DNA of 64,000 nt from an uncultured Flavobacteriales bacterium. Lineage in GTDB: Bacteria > Bacteroidota > Bacteroidia > Flavobacteriales > Flavobacteriaceae. Made by a program: the position numbers and the translations under genes. The first letter of the stretch is position 1; the number at the start of each line of letters is the position of its first letter. The stretch lies in contig CAJXRD010000008.1 in assembly GCA_913058295.1 (NCBI GenBank), positions 19,306-83,305 on the forward strand, given 5' to 3'. The notes beneath the pieces are model-generated. The model had not been told where the DNA came from, made no database searches, and was given only the letters and a program-made list of their open reading frames with translations. Below, in pieces: positions 1-10,468 of this stretch.

Positions 1-1
1 A

Positions 2-127
2 TTTCATTATAGGAAAAACCAAGAAGAATGGAATCCTCATCCCATTTTTGGAAATTTTAAAAAAGAACAATGGGGCAAAATGAACTATAAGCATTTGGAC
101 CATCACTTAAGACAATTTGGAGTTTAA
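2..127 (+). CDS. 3' end of a DUF1569/DinB-like protein (truncated by window start)
   Basis: Frame 2 reads FHYRKNQEEWNPHPIFGNFKKEQWGKMNYKHLDHHLRQFGV*; the HPIFG..WGK..YKHLDHHLRQFGV tail is typical of DUF1569 proteins. Confidence 0.6.
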   Translation, partial: FHYRKNQEEWNPHPIFGNFKKEQWGKMNYKHLDHHLRQFGV

Positions 128-138
128 TATTGATAAGA

Positions 139-735
139 ATGTATCCACCAAAACACCACCAATCTAAGGACCAACAAAAAATGATTGCTGTTATAAAGCA
201 GTATCCATTTGCAATGTTGGTTACAGCATTAAATGAAAGTCCATTAATTACTCATATACCAATAATTTACAATGAAACTACGGGTAAATTAGTTGCACAT
301 ATAGACAAATATAATCCTCAAGTAGCAAGTTTAAAAGATGGAACAGAAGTCACTGTGGTATTTAGAGGCCCAGACTGCTATATATCCCCAAGTGTTTATA
401 CTACAAAACAATTACCAACTTGGAACTATATCATTGTACACATAAAGGGAACCGTTTCTTTAATTAACGATCCAGAAAAAGCAAAAGATACGATGATTGC
501 TATGACTGAATATTTAGAAGGAGTAGATCAAAAATTTGTATTAGACAAGGACAATAGAGGAATGCGGAATTCGATAAATTACATCCAAGCTTTTGACATA
601 GAAATCACCAATTGGGAAGGAAAATTTAAACTCTCTCAAGACAAAAAACAACAAGACCAAGAGAATGCAAAACAGGAATTAATAAAAAAATCCCGTGAGG
701 ATATCACAGGATTCATTAATGACTTAGATGTATAA
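139..735 (+). CDS. FMN-binding PaiB-type transcriptional regulator
   Basis: MYPPKHHQ...PFAMLVTA...THIPIIYN; the start is probably the second ATG at 139 (ORF track 130..735). Confidence 0.8.
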   Translation: MYPPKHHQSKDQQKMIAVIKQYPFAMLVTALNESPLITHIPIIYNETTGKLVAHIDKYNPQVASLKDGTEVTVVFRGPDCYISPSVYTTKQLPTWNYIIVHIKGTVSLINDPEKAKDTMIAMTEYLEGVDQKFVLDKDNRGMRNSINYIQAFDIEITNWEGKFKLSQDKKQQDQENAKQELIKKSREDITGFINDLDV

Positions 736-736
736 G

Positions 737-1393
737 TTAATCTAATATTTCAAATTCTATAAGTCGTTTCTCCCAGATATGTTCTGGATTATTTACAGAC
801 GAATATTCTCCATAAACCTCTCCTATTTCATCCGAAAAATAGGCCTTATTTCTCCCTGGTGACATCTCGCCAGTATTTTCTAATATCGCATATACTTCAT
901 TTTCAAGGCAATTAAAGGTACCCGCAGGCATTACTATTTCCTGTTGATTTTCTAATAAAACTCCATATAAATCTCCCCAATCATTATCACTAAGCAAGTA
1001 ATCTTCGGCGTTTTCATTTGAAAATATTATATGATGCTCCTCCTCTATTAAATACCCTAATGAATCTCTTTTAGATTTAGTTGTAATCCCATTTTCTGGT
1101 GCACAGGGAAGATTGTTATCCTCATTCCCAGTAGTAGTACTTTGGAAAACAAAATAGGTTTCTTCATCTATTAATGCTGTTTCTGTAATCACTACATCTT
1201 CTATAACCCCAGTAGTTACAAACTCCTCTGTTTGACCATCTCTTTTAAAATATTCATACTTCCAATTGTTACCAATTTTTAAAGCATAGAAATTCTCAAC
1301 AACTTCTTGCTCTTCTGTTGAAGAATCGTCATCGTTATCACAGGAAATAAAAAATATGGATAAAAATAAACTTATATAAAAAACTCTTTTCAT
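737..1393 (-). CDS. hypothetical lipoprotein
   Basis: Signal peptide with lipobox (LSIFFISCDNDDDSS), acidic lipoprotein export-like tail. Confidence 0.6.
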   Translation of the reverse strand: MKRVFYISLFLSIFFISCDNDDDSSTEEQEVVENFYALKIGNNWKYEYFKRDGQTEEFVTTGVIEDVVITETALIDEETYFVFQSTTTGNEDNNLPCAPENGITTKSKRDSLGYLIEEEHHIIFSNENAEDYLLSDNDWGDLYGVLLENQQEIVMPAGTFNCLENEVYAILENTGEMSPGRNKAYFSDEIGEVYGEYSSVNNPEHIWEKRLIEFEILD

Positions 1394-1485
1394 TATTAAA
1401 TGGTTTTGGTAAATAAGAGTATTTTTTAGAATAAGCTGGAAGTGTTTAGAATAAAAGAACGGTTTAGGAATGCCTTTAGTATTTC

Positions 1486-2841
1486 TTAAGAAATTAAACC
1501 CTTAACTTCTTCTAAATCCAATCCTCCATAATCTCCACTACTCATTAATAATAAGGACGTGTTTTCAAATTGTTGCGAAAACAAAAAGTCTTTAAATTGA
1601 GTTGGGTTGGTGTAAATAATTAAATCTTCTCTTTGAAAAGCATCTTCAATTTGTTGCGCCGAAATTTCTTTTAACTTTTTAATTTCAACTGCATGGGGGG
1701 AATAAAACACCACTGCTACATCTGCAGCGTCTAAGGCACCCTTGTATTCGGTTAAAAACTCAGGATTCAAACTACTGTAAGTATGTAGTTCTAAACAAGC
1801 AATTAGTTTTCGGTTTGGATATTGGTTTTTTAAAGCTTGTGTCGTCGCCAAAACTTTTGAAGGGGAATGCGCAAAATCTTTATAAGCAATACTCGTTTCG
1901 GTTTCTATAATTTTCTCTAATCGTTTACTAGCACCTTGAAAAGTTGAAATAGCTTCGTAGAAATCGTCTTCATCTACACCCATTTGTTGGCATATCCATT
2001 TGGCGCCTGCTAAATTATTCAAGTTATGTTTTCCGAATATTTCTATCGGCATTGGACCTTCTTCAGTTTCTAATAAAGTAGTTCCATTTTCTACTGAATA
2101 ATTAGGGGTTTCATAAGGAAATTTTCTAATGGTATTTTCTGAAGACTCTACCACATCCTTCACCTCAGCATCTTCTATATTATATGTAATACTTCCTCCT
2201 TCTACAATAGAATCTACAAATATCGAAAACTGTTCTACATAACCTTTATAAGTAGGAAACACATTTATATGGTCCCAAGCTATTCCACTAATTAAAGCAA
2301 TGTTGGGTTTGTATAAATGAAATTTTGGACGTCTATCGATAGGAGAGCTTAAATATTCATCGCCTTCTAAAACGATAAAATCATTTTCATCGGTAAGCTT
2401 TACCATCACATCAAACCCTTCTAACTGGGCACCAACCATATAGTCTACTTCTCTATTATAATAATGCATTACATGCAGAATCATAGATGTGATGGTTGTT
2501 TTTCCGTGGCTTCCACCAATAACTACTCTGGTTTTATTTTTAGACTGTTCGTATAAAAATTCTGGATAGGAATATATTTTAAGTCCTAATTCCTGTGCTT
2601 TTAATAATTCAGGATTATCCGCTTTGGCATGCATTCCTAAAACAATCGCATCTAAGTTTGAAGTTATTTTTTCTGGATACCAACCCATGGTTTTTGGTAG
2701 AATTCCTCTTGCTTCTAATCTACTCTTTGAAGGGTTAAAGATTTCATCATCACTACCAGTAATCTCATCACCTTTTAAATGTAATGCAAGGGCTAAATTG
2801 TGCATGGCAGATCCGCCAATAGCTATAAAATGTATTTTCAT
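1486..2841 (-). CDS. mpl: UDP-N-acetylmuramate:L-alanyl-gamma-D-glutamyl-meso-diaminopimelate ligase (Mpl-like Mur ligase)
   Basis: MKIHFIAIGGSAMHNLALAL N-terminus and GGSHGKTTITSMI Mur ligase P-loop. Confidence 0.85.
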   Translation of the reverse strand: MKIHFIAIGGSAMHNLALALHLKGDEITGSDDEIFNPSKSRLEARGILPKTMGWYPEKITSNLDAIVLGMHAKADNPELLKAQELGLKIYSYPEFLYEQSKNKTRVVIGGSHGKTTITSMILHVMHYYNREVDYMVGAQLEGFDVMVKLTDENDFIVLEGDEYLSSPIDRRPKFHLYKPNIALISGIAWDHINVFPTYKGYVEQFSIFVDSIVEGGSITYNIEDAEVKDVVESSENTIRKFPYETPNYSVENGTTLLETEEGPMPIEIFGKHNLNNLAGAKWICQQMGVDEDDFYEAISTFQGASKRLEKIIETETSIAYKDFAHSPSKVLATTQALKNQYPNRKLIACLELHTYSSLNPEFLTEYKGALDAADVAVVFYSPHAVEIKKLKEISAQQIEDAFQREDLIIYTNPTQFKDFLFSQQFENTSLLLMSSGDYGGLDLEEVKGLIS

Positions 2842-2932
2842 TTATAATAATCTTTGTTAGCGTAAAGATACATAATTAGGTCGTTTCCATACTTTAACTT
2901 GGCATATAAACTCAATGAGATTTTAATAAACA

Positions 2933-3805
2933 TTACATATTAAGAATCAAGTTCTTTTCCTTAAGAGCAGGGTCAAAATCGGGAGATATTTTTAACGCTT
3001 TATTAATCCAATTAAGAGCATTGACTTTATCCTTTTTGTGTTTATAGATTTGGGCAAGTCTTACATAAGCCCATTTTATAGAATATTCATCTTCAGAAGA
3101 CAAGTTGTCTATGTACTTTTTCAAACTATTCTCACCTTTATACAGCTCTATATTAAAAGTTGCAGAAACTTCTCCTAATTGATAATTTAGAGTGTCTTTA
3201 TGAAGTTCCATATAGGCTTCTTCAATGATAGAAATTGCCTTTTTCGGTTCATAATTCTCTTTATAAAAAGTAATTAGTTTGTTAAAACAAGTAATGGAAC
3301 CCCCAACTTCAATTGCTTTTTTATAATTCTCTTCGGCTAAACCAACTTCCTCCTCATATTCATAAACATATCCTTTTGCCAAATAACCATCCACTGGAGA
3401 AATTATTTGTAATTCATCGGTATACGCTAATGCTTTTCGGATACTTCCTCCAAGAATTCCAGGCAATTCAGTATAATAAACTACCAATGCCCATCGAGAA
3501 TCAATGTGAATACTGTCTAATTTAGCTGCTATTAAAAACTCTTCTTTAACTTCATTCATCATAAAAAGAGCAAATATTTTATTATTACTTAAGGCATTTC
3601 TCCCTAAGGCTTCTCCATATTTATAATGGTAATTTGCATTATTTATATCTACTTCTACAAGTTTTTCAAAAATTAGAACTGCTTCTTCCCATTTATTCTG
3701 TTGTACATATGTATTCCCTAGGTCTTCTAGTGCTTTTATTTCTTGAACTTGAGTTTGTCCAAAAGCGATTAACGGAAATAATAGAATTAATAAATATTTG
3801 ATCAT
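2933..3805 (-). CDS. tetratricopeptide repeat protein, secreted
   Basis: Signal peptide and repeated TPR-like helices. Confidence 0.65.
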   Translation of the reverse strand: MIKYLLILLFPLIAFGQTQVQEIKALEDLGNTYVQQNKWEEAVLIFEKLVEVDINNANYHYKYGEALGRNALSNNKIFALFMMNEVKEEFLIAAKLDSIHIDSRWALVVYYTELPGILGGSIRKALAYTDELQIISPVDGYLAKGYVYEYEEEVGLAEENYKKAIEVGGSITCFNKLITFYKENYEPKKAISIIEEAYMELHKDTLNYQLGEVSATFNIELYKGENSLKKYIDNLSSEDEYSIKWAYVRLAQIYKHKKDKVNALNWINKALKISPDFDPALKEKNLILNM

Positions 3806-3917
3806 TTTACGAGTGAAAACTATGGTATTAATAATTATGTTGATATATATTAATTAATCTCAAATTTATAGCTATATAATTTATTATCTTTCAATTCTAA
3901 TCTTAATATAAAATATT

Positions 3918-4289
3918 ATGAATTCAAAAGTTTTTATGGTTATCAGGATTATTTTTGCCTTAGCATTATTATTTTTTGGGGCAAATAAATTTTTTCATTT
4001 TATGGATCCCCCACCACCTCCAGAAGAAGCGATGGGTTATTGGACAGCACTTACCCTTACAAAAACCATGATTCTTGTAGCTATTGTTGAAATTGTTGCC
4101 GGTTTAAGCTTAATCTTAAATAAATATGCCGCACTTATGATGCTTATTTTAATGAGTGTTTCTATAAATGCAGTTTTATATCATGCTACTTTAGATTCTG
4201 CAAGTATAGCTATGGCTGTAGTATTGTTACTTCTTAATATTGTTATGTTATACAACTACAAAGACTCCTATAAGGAATTACTTAAATAA
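3918..4289 (+). CDS. DoxX-like membrane protein
   Basis: Four-TM small protein, FGANKFFHFM motif. Confidence 0.65.
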   Translation: MNSKVFMVIRIIFALALLFFGANKFFHFMDPPPPPEEAMGYWTALTLTKTMILVAIVEIVAGLSLILNKYAALMMLILMSVSINAVLYHATLDSASIAMAVVLLLLNIVMLYNYKDSYKELLK

Positions 4290-4295
4290 TAAAAT

Positions 4296-4318
4296 AAAAG
4301 AGGCGAAAGCCTCTTTTT
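4296..4318. terminator. bidirectional hairpin terminator
   Basis: AAAAGAGGC-GAAA-GCCTCTTTT between convergent genes. Confidence 0.8.
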
Positions 4319-4836
4319 TACTTTTTGGGAGGAAACCCTTTTAAAATCTTACTTATAAGTTCAAAATAATAATCATCCTTTTGTAAAGGATTAGCTTTTA
4401 CTTTTAATTCATCACTTCCTACGGCCTGCCAAACTAATTTATCTTCTTTTTCATCGATAAAATCAAAAGTTAATTTCTGATTGATAATATCTCCACCAAC
4501 AGGAACACCACCACTCACACCAACACTTCCATTATGTCCACCTCCGCCTAGGCCAAATCCGATAGTTGTATTGGACTGACTTAAAAATTCTTTAGAAAAA
4601 AAGTTAATTAAAATTTGAGGAGACGAACTCTTTTCAAAACCTTGAGATTGCAAAATACTATCTGTAGCTTTCATAATCCGCATGTTATCCAAATTACTAA
4701 GTCCAGAATTTATATTTGGGTAAAAATCATAGGTCTTATAAACCGAAAATTCAGTTTGAGAATCGTAATCATAATTGACTGTTGCCCCACAAGAAACAAG
4801 TAGTACTGATATAATTAGAGTAATTAATATTTTCAT
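4318..4836 (-). CDS. DUF4136-type lipoprotein
   Basis: Lipobox LLVSCGATVNYDYD, F.vYKTYDFYP pattern. Confidence 0.65.
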   Translation of the reverse strand: MKILITLIISVLLVSCGATVNYDYDSQTEFSVYKTYDFYPNINSGLSNLDNMRIMKATDSILQSQGFEKSSSPQILINFFSKEFLSQSNTTIGFGLGGGGHNGSVGVSGGVPVGGDIINQKLTFDFIDEKEDKLVWQAVGSDELKVKANPLQKDDYYFELISKILKGFPPKK

Positions 4837-4882
4837 TGCTTTTTTTTATTAAATATAAACTATTACACGAAAACTATATTAA

Positions 4883-6334
4883 TCATTCTTTTATTATTTT
4901 TATGGTTCTACTTTCTTTAACCGTTTCAATAACTACAAAATAGACACCATTAGATAAGCTTGAAAAATCAATTATATCATTTGAAGTTTCAAATTGCTTT
5001 TCACCTATCAAAGAAAAAACAATTGCTTTATTATAAGTAAAATCCTCAGATACATTAATGGTTAGTAGGTCTGAGACTGGGTTGGGATAATACGAGAATT
5101 CGCTAGCAAACAAATTATCATTTGAATCAATTGAATCTATATCAGGATCATTAAAATCATCTTGACAACTTAATACAACTTCTTCTTCAGAATTACATCC
5201 CGGTGCATTGTTCTGAATTACTTTATATACCCCAGGCTCTTCAATTATATCACAAATTAATTGAAAATCACAGATAGACAGACTTGTATTATTTATCATT
5301 ATAACATCATCTAATTCATCAGGAGAAACATTACTAATGTGCTCCAAATTGTATAATAGAGGGTTATCATTTATTAATAATCGCTTTGTTATTTCAGTCA
5401 AACTTTCTATACCTTTTAAGGTTCTTAAGTTATCATTTTCATAAATCTCTAAATCTTCGACAGATGCTATATTGATTAAACCAAACAAAGATTCAAGTCC
5501 GTGATTGAACCCAATTCTTAATTTTTCATTTACTGTATGAAGGCTGTTTAATCCAATTAAATCTTCTAAAATAGTATTCTCAACTATATAGGCATTTTCT
5601 AATGTTTCTAAATTGCTTAAAGCATTAATATTTTGAAGTTGATAATTAGATGTGATGTATAAAGAACCTCCTATTTGCTGTAAATTTGCAAGTTCGTCGA
5701 GATTGTCTATAGGCTCTTCATTAATATTTAAATCTTCCGTTATTTTAGTTAAATTTTCCAAGCCATTAAGAGTATTTAAACCATTTCCTCCTAGAGTCAA
5801 AGAGTTTAAGACTTCAATAAAACTAAAATCACTAATATTATTAAGGCTTGTATTACCAAAAAAGTTAATATTGTTTATAGATTGAATAGAATCCATACCA
5901 GATACATCTATCAAATTGACATTTAAGAACGACTCTAATCTATCCATGTTTTGTAAGGAACTTAATCCATAAAAATTATTAAGTTTCACATTAAACCAAA
6001 GTGCCAAATGTGAAACCTCTTCTAAATTATCGAGTCCTATAAAATTCTCAATATCTGTATTTACAATAAATATGTGTTGGGCGCTTGTAATTAAAGAGAA
6101 ACCATGTAAATTGGTTATAGCATCATTCTGTTGATCAATTTTTATGTTATGGCTTAATACAGTGCAATTTGGATAATTTATTGCAAAATTATCAATCTCG
6201 GCTTGAGATGTTATCAAAATATTTGTAGTTGGACACTGTCCAAAACTTATAAAAGAGAATAACAAAAAGGATACTAAACATATATATATTTTCATAGCAA
6301 AAAATTTAAAAATATAATCCATCTCAATATACAA
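4883..6334 (-). CDS. receptor L-domain/leucine-rich-like secreted protein with T9SS C-terminal sorting domain
   Basis: Repeated L-domain-like segments and terminal FSYYPNPVSDLLTINVS...GVYFVVIET..SRTIKIIKE. Confidence 0.7.
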   Translation of the reverse strand: MYIEMDYIFKFFAMKIYICLVSFLLFSFISFGQCPTTNILITSQAEIDNFAINYPNCTVLSHNIKIDQQNDAITNLHGFSLITSAQHIFIVNTDIENFIGLDNLEEVSHLALWFNVKLNNFYGLSSLQNMDRLESFLNVNLIDVSGMDSIQSINNINFFGNTSLNNISDFSFIEVLNSLTLGGNGLNTLNGLENLTKITEDLNINEEPIDNLDELANLQQIGGSLYITSNYQLQNINALSNLETLENAYIVENTILEDLIGLNSLHTVNEKLRIGFNHGLESLFGLINIASVEDLEIYENDNLRTLKGIESLTEITKRLLINDNPLLYNLEHISNVSPDELDDVIMINNTSLSICDFQLICDIIEEPGVYKVIQNNAPGCNSEEEVVLSCQDDFNDPDIDSIDSNDNLFASEFSYYPNPVSDLLTINVSEDFTYNKAIVFSLIGEKQFETSNDIIDFSSLSNGVYFVVIETVKESRTIKIIKE

Positions 6335-6439
6335 AAAAAAGATATCAAATATTTATTTATAGGTGCTAAATATAAATTTCTCGTTTCTCACTATTTTTAT
6401 TAGATGCAATAATCACCTATCCAATAGCACAGTATCTAT

Positions 6440-7441
6440 CTATTGATTCAACATTTCCCAAAGCTTGTCCTTGAGTTCCATTAATCCTTGTTGTGCAACT
6501 GAAGAGAAAAACACATAAGGTATGTCTTTAAAATCTTTATCCAACTCTACCTTCATTTCTGCTTGTAACTCCTCATCCAGCATATCACATTTAGAAATAG
6601 CTATCAACCTGTCCTTATCTAACATTTCAGGATTGTAGCGTCTTAACTCATCCAATAAAATCTCGTATTGTTTTTTAATATCGTCTGCATCTGCAGGAAT
6701 TAAAAATAATAAAGTAGAATTACGCTCAATATGTCTTAGAAAATAATGCCCCAATCCTTTTCCTTCAGCAGCTCCTTCAATAATTCCAGGAATATCTGCC
6801 ATTACAAAAGTTTGATGGTCGCGATACTTTACAATTCCTAAGTTGGGTTTTAAAGTGGTAAACTCATAATTCGCAATTTTAGGTTTTGCAGCAGTAACTA
6901 CAGAAAGCAAAGTAGATTTTCCTGCATTAGGAAACCCCACTAAACCTACATCTGCTAATACTTTAAGCTCCAGAGTAATATCTATTTCAACTCCATCTAG
7001 CCCAGGTTGTGCATATCTTGGAGTTTGGCGTGTAGCACTTTTAAAATGGTCGTTTCCTAAACCACCTTTTCCTCCTCTAGCTATAATTATTTCTTGATCT
7101 TTTTCGGTAATTTCGAGAATGATCTCTTGAGTTTCTGAATCTCTAACTACAGTTCCTAATGGCACTTCTATAATTACATCTTCTCCGTCTGCTCCAGTGC
7201 TAGTTTGTTTACTTCCAGCTCCACCATATCCTGCCTTAAAATGTCTTTTAAACTTTAAGTGATATAAGGTCCATAGACTTTCATTGGCTCTTAAAATAAT
7301 ATGACCTCCACGTCCTCCATCTCCTCCATCGGGCCCACCCTTTGGAATATATTTTTCTCTACGTAAATGAGCACTTCCTTTCCCTCCTTTTCCAGAAGTA
7401 AGGTGCATTTTTACATAATCTACAAAATTTCCTTCAGTCAT
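6440..7441 (-). CDS. obgE: GTPase Obg/CgtA
   Basis: Gly-rich Obg fold plus [12 protein letters not shown] and DIPGIIEGA. Confidence 0.95.
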   Translation of the reverse strand: MTEGNFVDYVKMHLTSGKGGKGSAHLRREKYIPKGGPDGGDGGRGGHIILRANESLWTLYHLKFKRHFKAGYGGAGSKQTSTGADGEDVIIEVPLGTVVRDSETQEIILEITEKDQEIIIARGGKGGLGNDHFKSATRQTPRYAQPGLDGVEIDITLELKVLADVGLVGFPNAGKSTLLSVVTAAKPKIANYEFTTLKPNLGIVKYRDHQTFVMADIPGIIEGAAEGKGLGHYFLRHIERNSTLLFLIPADADDIKKQYEILLDELRRYNPEMLDKDRLIAISKCDMLDEELQAEMKVELDKDFKDIPYVFFSSVAQQGLMELKDKLWEMLNQ

Positions 7442-7464
7442 AGTATTTTCTAATTAAAACTAAT

Positions 7465-8571
7465 TTAAAGATTATCAATCACTTCACAAAGACGGCCTGT
7501 AATATCTTCAACACCACCAACACCATCAACTCCAAAATATTTATTTTGTGTCTTATAATAATCCTTTAGTATTGCTGTTTTTGTTTCGTATTCATTAAAA
7601 CGATTACGAATTTTACTTTCATCTTGGTCATCAGATCTTCCACTGGTTTCTCCTCTTTTTAATAAGCGTGCAACAAGTAAGTCTTCTGCAACTTCTAAAG
7701 CAACCATCCCGTTAATCCCTTCTCCTTTTTCAGCTAAAAAAGAATCCAAGGCTTTTGCTTGAGAATTAGTTCTAGGAAATCCATCAAATATAAATCCGTT
7801 TGCATCCGTATTTTTCTCTACTTCTGCTTTTAACATATCTATGGTTACCTCATCTGGCACCAAATCTCCATGATCCATAAAAGATTTAGCAAGCATTCCT
7901 AATTCGGTTTCATTTTTAATATTAAATCGAAATACATCTCCAGTTGAGATATGTACTAAGTTATACTTTTCTTTTAATACTTCAGCTTGTGTACCTTTTC
8001 CTGCACCAGGAGGGCCAAACAATACTATATTCTTCATTTTTTGTTGTTTTAACTTATAAATTTTATTCAAATTTCTTCCTAATCCATTATAATCCAAACC
8101 ATATCCCACTATAAAATCATTGGCAATATCCATACCGATATAATCAATTTTATAGCTTTTAGTATAGGCTTTAGGCTTATAAAACATGCTAGCTATTTTA
8201 TAACTATTTACTTCTTCTTGCTGAAGGATTTTAATAATAGCTTCAATAGTATTTCCAGAATCAACTATATCTTCAACTACTATCACATCTCGTCCTTTTA
8301 AAGAAGGCTCTACTCCCATCACTGTGGTAACATCACCTGTTGATTTAGTCCCTTCATAAGATGCAACTTTAATAAAGCTCATCTCACAATTTCCATTAAA
8401 CTTTTGGATGATATCGGAAGCAAAAAAGAAAGCTCCATTTAATACTATTAAAAAAACCGGAGATTTTTTTTTATAATCGTCATTAATCTTCACGGCAACA
8501 CCATTGACAGCTTGGTTTATTTCAGTTTCTGAAATAAATGTTTCGAAAAATAAATCGTGTAATTGAATCAT
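7465..8571 (-). CDS. fused hypoxanthine phosphoribosyltransferase (N) - adenylate kinase (C)
   Basis: N-terminal 178 aa: VVVEDIVDSGNT PRPP loop; C-terminal 190 aa from Met codon at 8037: MKNIVLFGPPGAGKGTQAE...GFPRT. No stop between domains. Confidence 0.9.
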   Translation of the reverse strand: MIQLHDLFFETFISETEINQAVNGVAVKINDDYKKKSPVFLIVLNGAFFFASDIIQKFNGNCEMSFIKVASYEGTKSTGDVTTVMGVEPSLKGRDVIVVEDIVDSGNTIEAIIKILQQEEVNSYKIASMFYKPKAYTKSYKIDYIGMDIANDFIVGYGLDYNGLGRNLNKIYKLKQQKMKNIVLFGPPGAGKGTQAEVLKEKYNLVHISTGDVFRFNIKNETELGMLAKSFMDHGDLVPDEVTIDMLKAEVEKNTDANGFIFDGFPRTNSQAKALDSFLAEKGEGINGMVALEVAEDLLVARLLKRGETSGRSDDQDESKIRNRFNEYETKTAILKDYYKTQNKYFGVDGVGGVEDITGRLCEVIDNL

Positions 8572-8717
8572 TTAAATATTCTTGTATTTTTAATATCGCA
8601 TTTTTGCATAATGCCTTGAAAAATAAAGATGCAAAGGTAAGGATTAACTTATTATTTCTCGAAGACTTCGCAGTTCGATTAGAATGATTTATTTTTGCTT
8701 TTTTATAGGAACAAAAT

Positions 8718-9875
8718 ATGACTCAATATTTCTCATCAGATTTTACTTTAGGCATCCTTGGAGGAGGTCAATTAGGTAAGATGCTTCTTTATGAAACCCG
8801 CAAATTCGACATCAAAACTCGAGTTTTAGATCCCAGTGATGAAGCTCCTTGCAAGATAGCTTGCGATGTTTTTGAACAAGGTGATTTGATGGATTTTAAA
8901 ACCGTTTATAATTTCGGCAAAAAAGTGGATGTTCTTACTTTTGAGATTGAACATGTAAATATAGATGCTTTAGAAAAATTAGAAGCCGAAGGCATATTTG
9001 TATACCCATCTCCGAAAACATTGCGAAACATCAATAATAAAGCTACTCAAAAGCAATTTTATAAAGACCATCAAATTCCAACTTCTCCTTTTAATATTTT
9101 TGAAACTAAAAAGGATTTAATGGCTGCTATTTCAGATAATACCATTAAATTTCCTTTTGTTTGGAAACAAAGTACTGGGGGTTATGATGGAATGGGCGTA
9201 AGTGTGATTCGGAAAAACGAGGATGTAGATTTACTTCCAGATACACATTGTATAACGGAAGAGCTCATCCATTTTAAAAATGAATTGGCCGTAATCGTAA
9301 CAAGAAATCCTAAGGGAGAAATAAAAACCTATCCTGTGGTTGAGATGGAATTCCATCCTGATGCCAATCAAGTGGAATACGTAATTTGCCCGGCAAGGAT
9401 AAATGATGAAGTAGCTGAAAAAGCAAGAAATATTGCTGTAAAAGTGTCTGAAGCCTTTCAACACGTGGGTTTATTGGCGGTAGAATTGTTTCAAACAGAA
9501 GAGGGTGAAATTATAGTAAATGAAGTGGCTCCAAGACCTCATAATAGTGGACACTACAGCATTGAAGCAAGTTATACCAATCAATTTGAACAACATTTAA
9601 GAGCAATTTTAAATCTTCCCTTGGGAAATACCGACAGTAAACTACCTGCTATTATGGTAAATCTAGTAGGTGCCGAAGGACACACAGGAGAGGTCGTTTA
9701 TAAAAACATAGAAGAAATATTAGCAATGGATGGAGTGACTCCGCACATTTATGGTAAAAAAGAAACCCGTCCTTTTCGGAAAATGGGACATGTAACTATC
9801 ATAAATAAAGAAATGGATAAGGCTCATAAAATTGCTGAAAAAGTAAAAGAAATAATTAAAGTAATAAGCAAATAA
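8718..9875 (+). CDS. purK: 5-(carboxyamino)imidazole ribonucleotide synthase
   Basis: LGILGGGQLGKML, ATP-grasp; followed by purE. Confidence 0.95.
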   Translation: MTQYFSSDFTLGILGGGQLGKMLLYETRKFDIKTRVLDPSDEAPCKIACDVFEQGDLMDFKTVYNFGKKVDVLTFEIEHVNIDALEKLEAEGIFVYPSPKTLRNINNKATQKQFYKDHQIPTSPFNIFETKKDLMAAISDNTIKFPFVWKQSTGGYDGMGVSVIRKNEDVDLLPDTHCITEELIHFKNELAVIVTRNPKGEIKTYPVVEMEFHPDANQVEYVICPARINDEVAEKARNIAVKVSEAFQHVGLLAVELFQTEEGEIIVNEVAPRPHNSGHYSIEASYTNQFEQHLRAILNLPLGNTDSKLPAIMVNLVGAEGHTGEVVYKNIEEILAMDGVTPHIYGKKETRPFRKMGHVTIINKEMDKAHKIAEKVKEIIKVISK

Positions 9876-9881
9876 AATATT

Positions 9882-10367
9882 ATGGGTAAAGTAGGAATCA
9901 TTATGGGAAGTACTAGTGACTTGCCAGTTATGCAAGATGCTATCGATATTTTAAAAGGATTTGATATTGAAGTAGAAGTGGATATTGTCTCCGCACATAG
10001 AACTCCTGAAAAATTATTCGATTATGGAAAAAATGCACATACTGGAGGTTTTTCGGTTATTATTGCCGGTGCTGGTGGAGCTGCTCACCTTCCTGGAATG
10101 ATTGCATCTCTCTCGCCACTTCCTGTAATTGGTGTTCCAGTTAAATCTAGAAATTCAATTGATGGCTGGGATTCGGTACTTTCGATTTTACAAATGCCCG
10201 GAGGCGTTCCTGTAGCAACAGTAGCTTTAGATGGAGCCAAAAACGCTGGTATTCTTGCAGCTCAAATTATAGGCGTTGCAGATAAATGTGTATTGGATAA
10301 AATTTTAGCCTACAAAGAAGGCATGAAGATGAAAGTTATGGAAGGAGCTAAAAATTTGAAAAAATAA
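9882..10367 (+). CDS. purE: 5-(carboxyamino)imidazole ribonucleotide mutase
   Basis: VGIIMGSTSDLPVM, AGAGGAAHLPGM. Confidence 0.95.
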   Translation: MGKVGIIMGSTSDLPVMQDAIDILKGFDIEVEVDIVSAHRTPEKLFDYGKNAHTGGFSVIIAGAGGAAHLPGMIASLSPLPVIGVPVKSRNSIDGWDSVLSILQMPGGVPVATVALDGAKNAGILAAQIIGVADKCVLDKILAYKEGMKMKVMEGAKNLKK

Positions 10368-10421
10368 GAACTAAGTTCTAGTCAAACAACATCGTAACCT
10401 ATCAATTAAAATGAAATTCTA

Positions 10422-10451
10422 TGTCCGGTCGAGCGCAGTCGAGACCTCCTT
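10422..10451 (+). repeat. left inverted repeat flanking GIY-YIG gene
   Basis: TGTCCGGTCGAGCGCAGTCGAGACCTCCTT; reverse complement matches 10784-10813 at 29/30. Confidence 0.9.
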
Positions 10452-10468
10452 ACAATTGAAAAAGTAAA

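Noticed and set aside
2624-2860. Antisense ORF over mpl (and similar antisense ORFs at 3313, 4615, 5652, 9231, 11076, 13637, 18279, 21939, 23096, 25726, 52493, 58324, 62013)
   Set aside because: They lie opposite confidently identified genes, have no recognisable domains and are expected by chance in AT-rich DNA.
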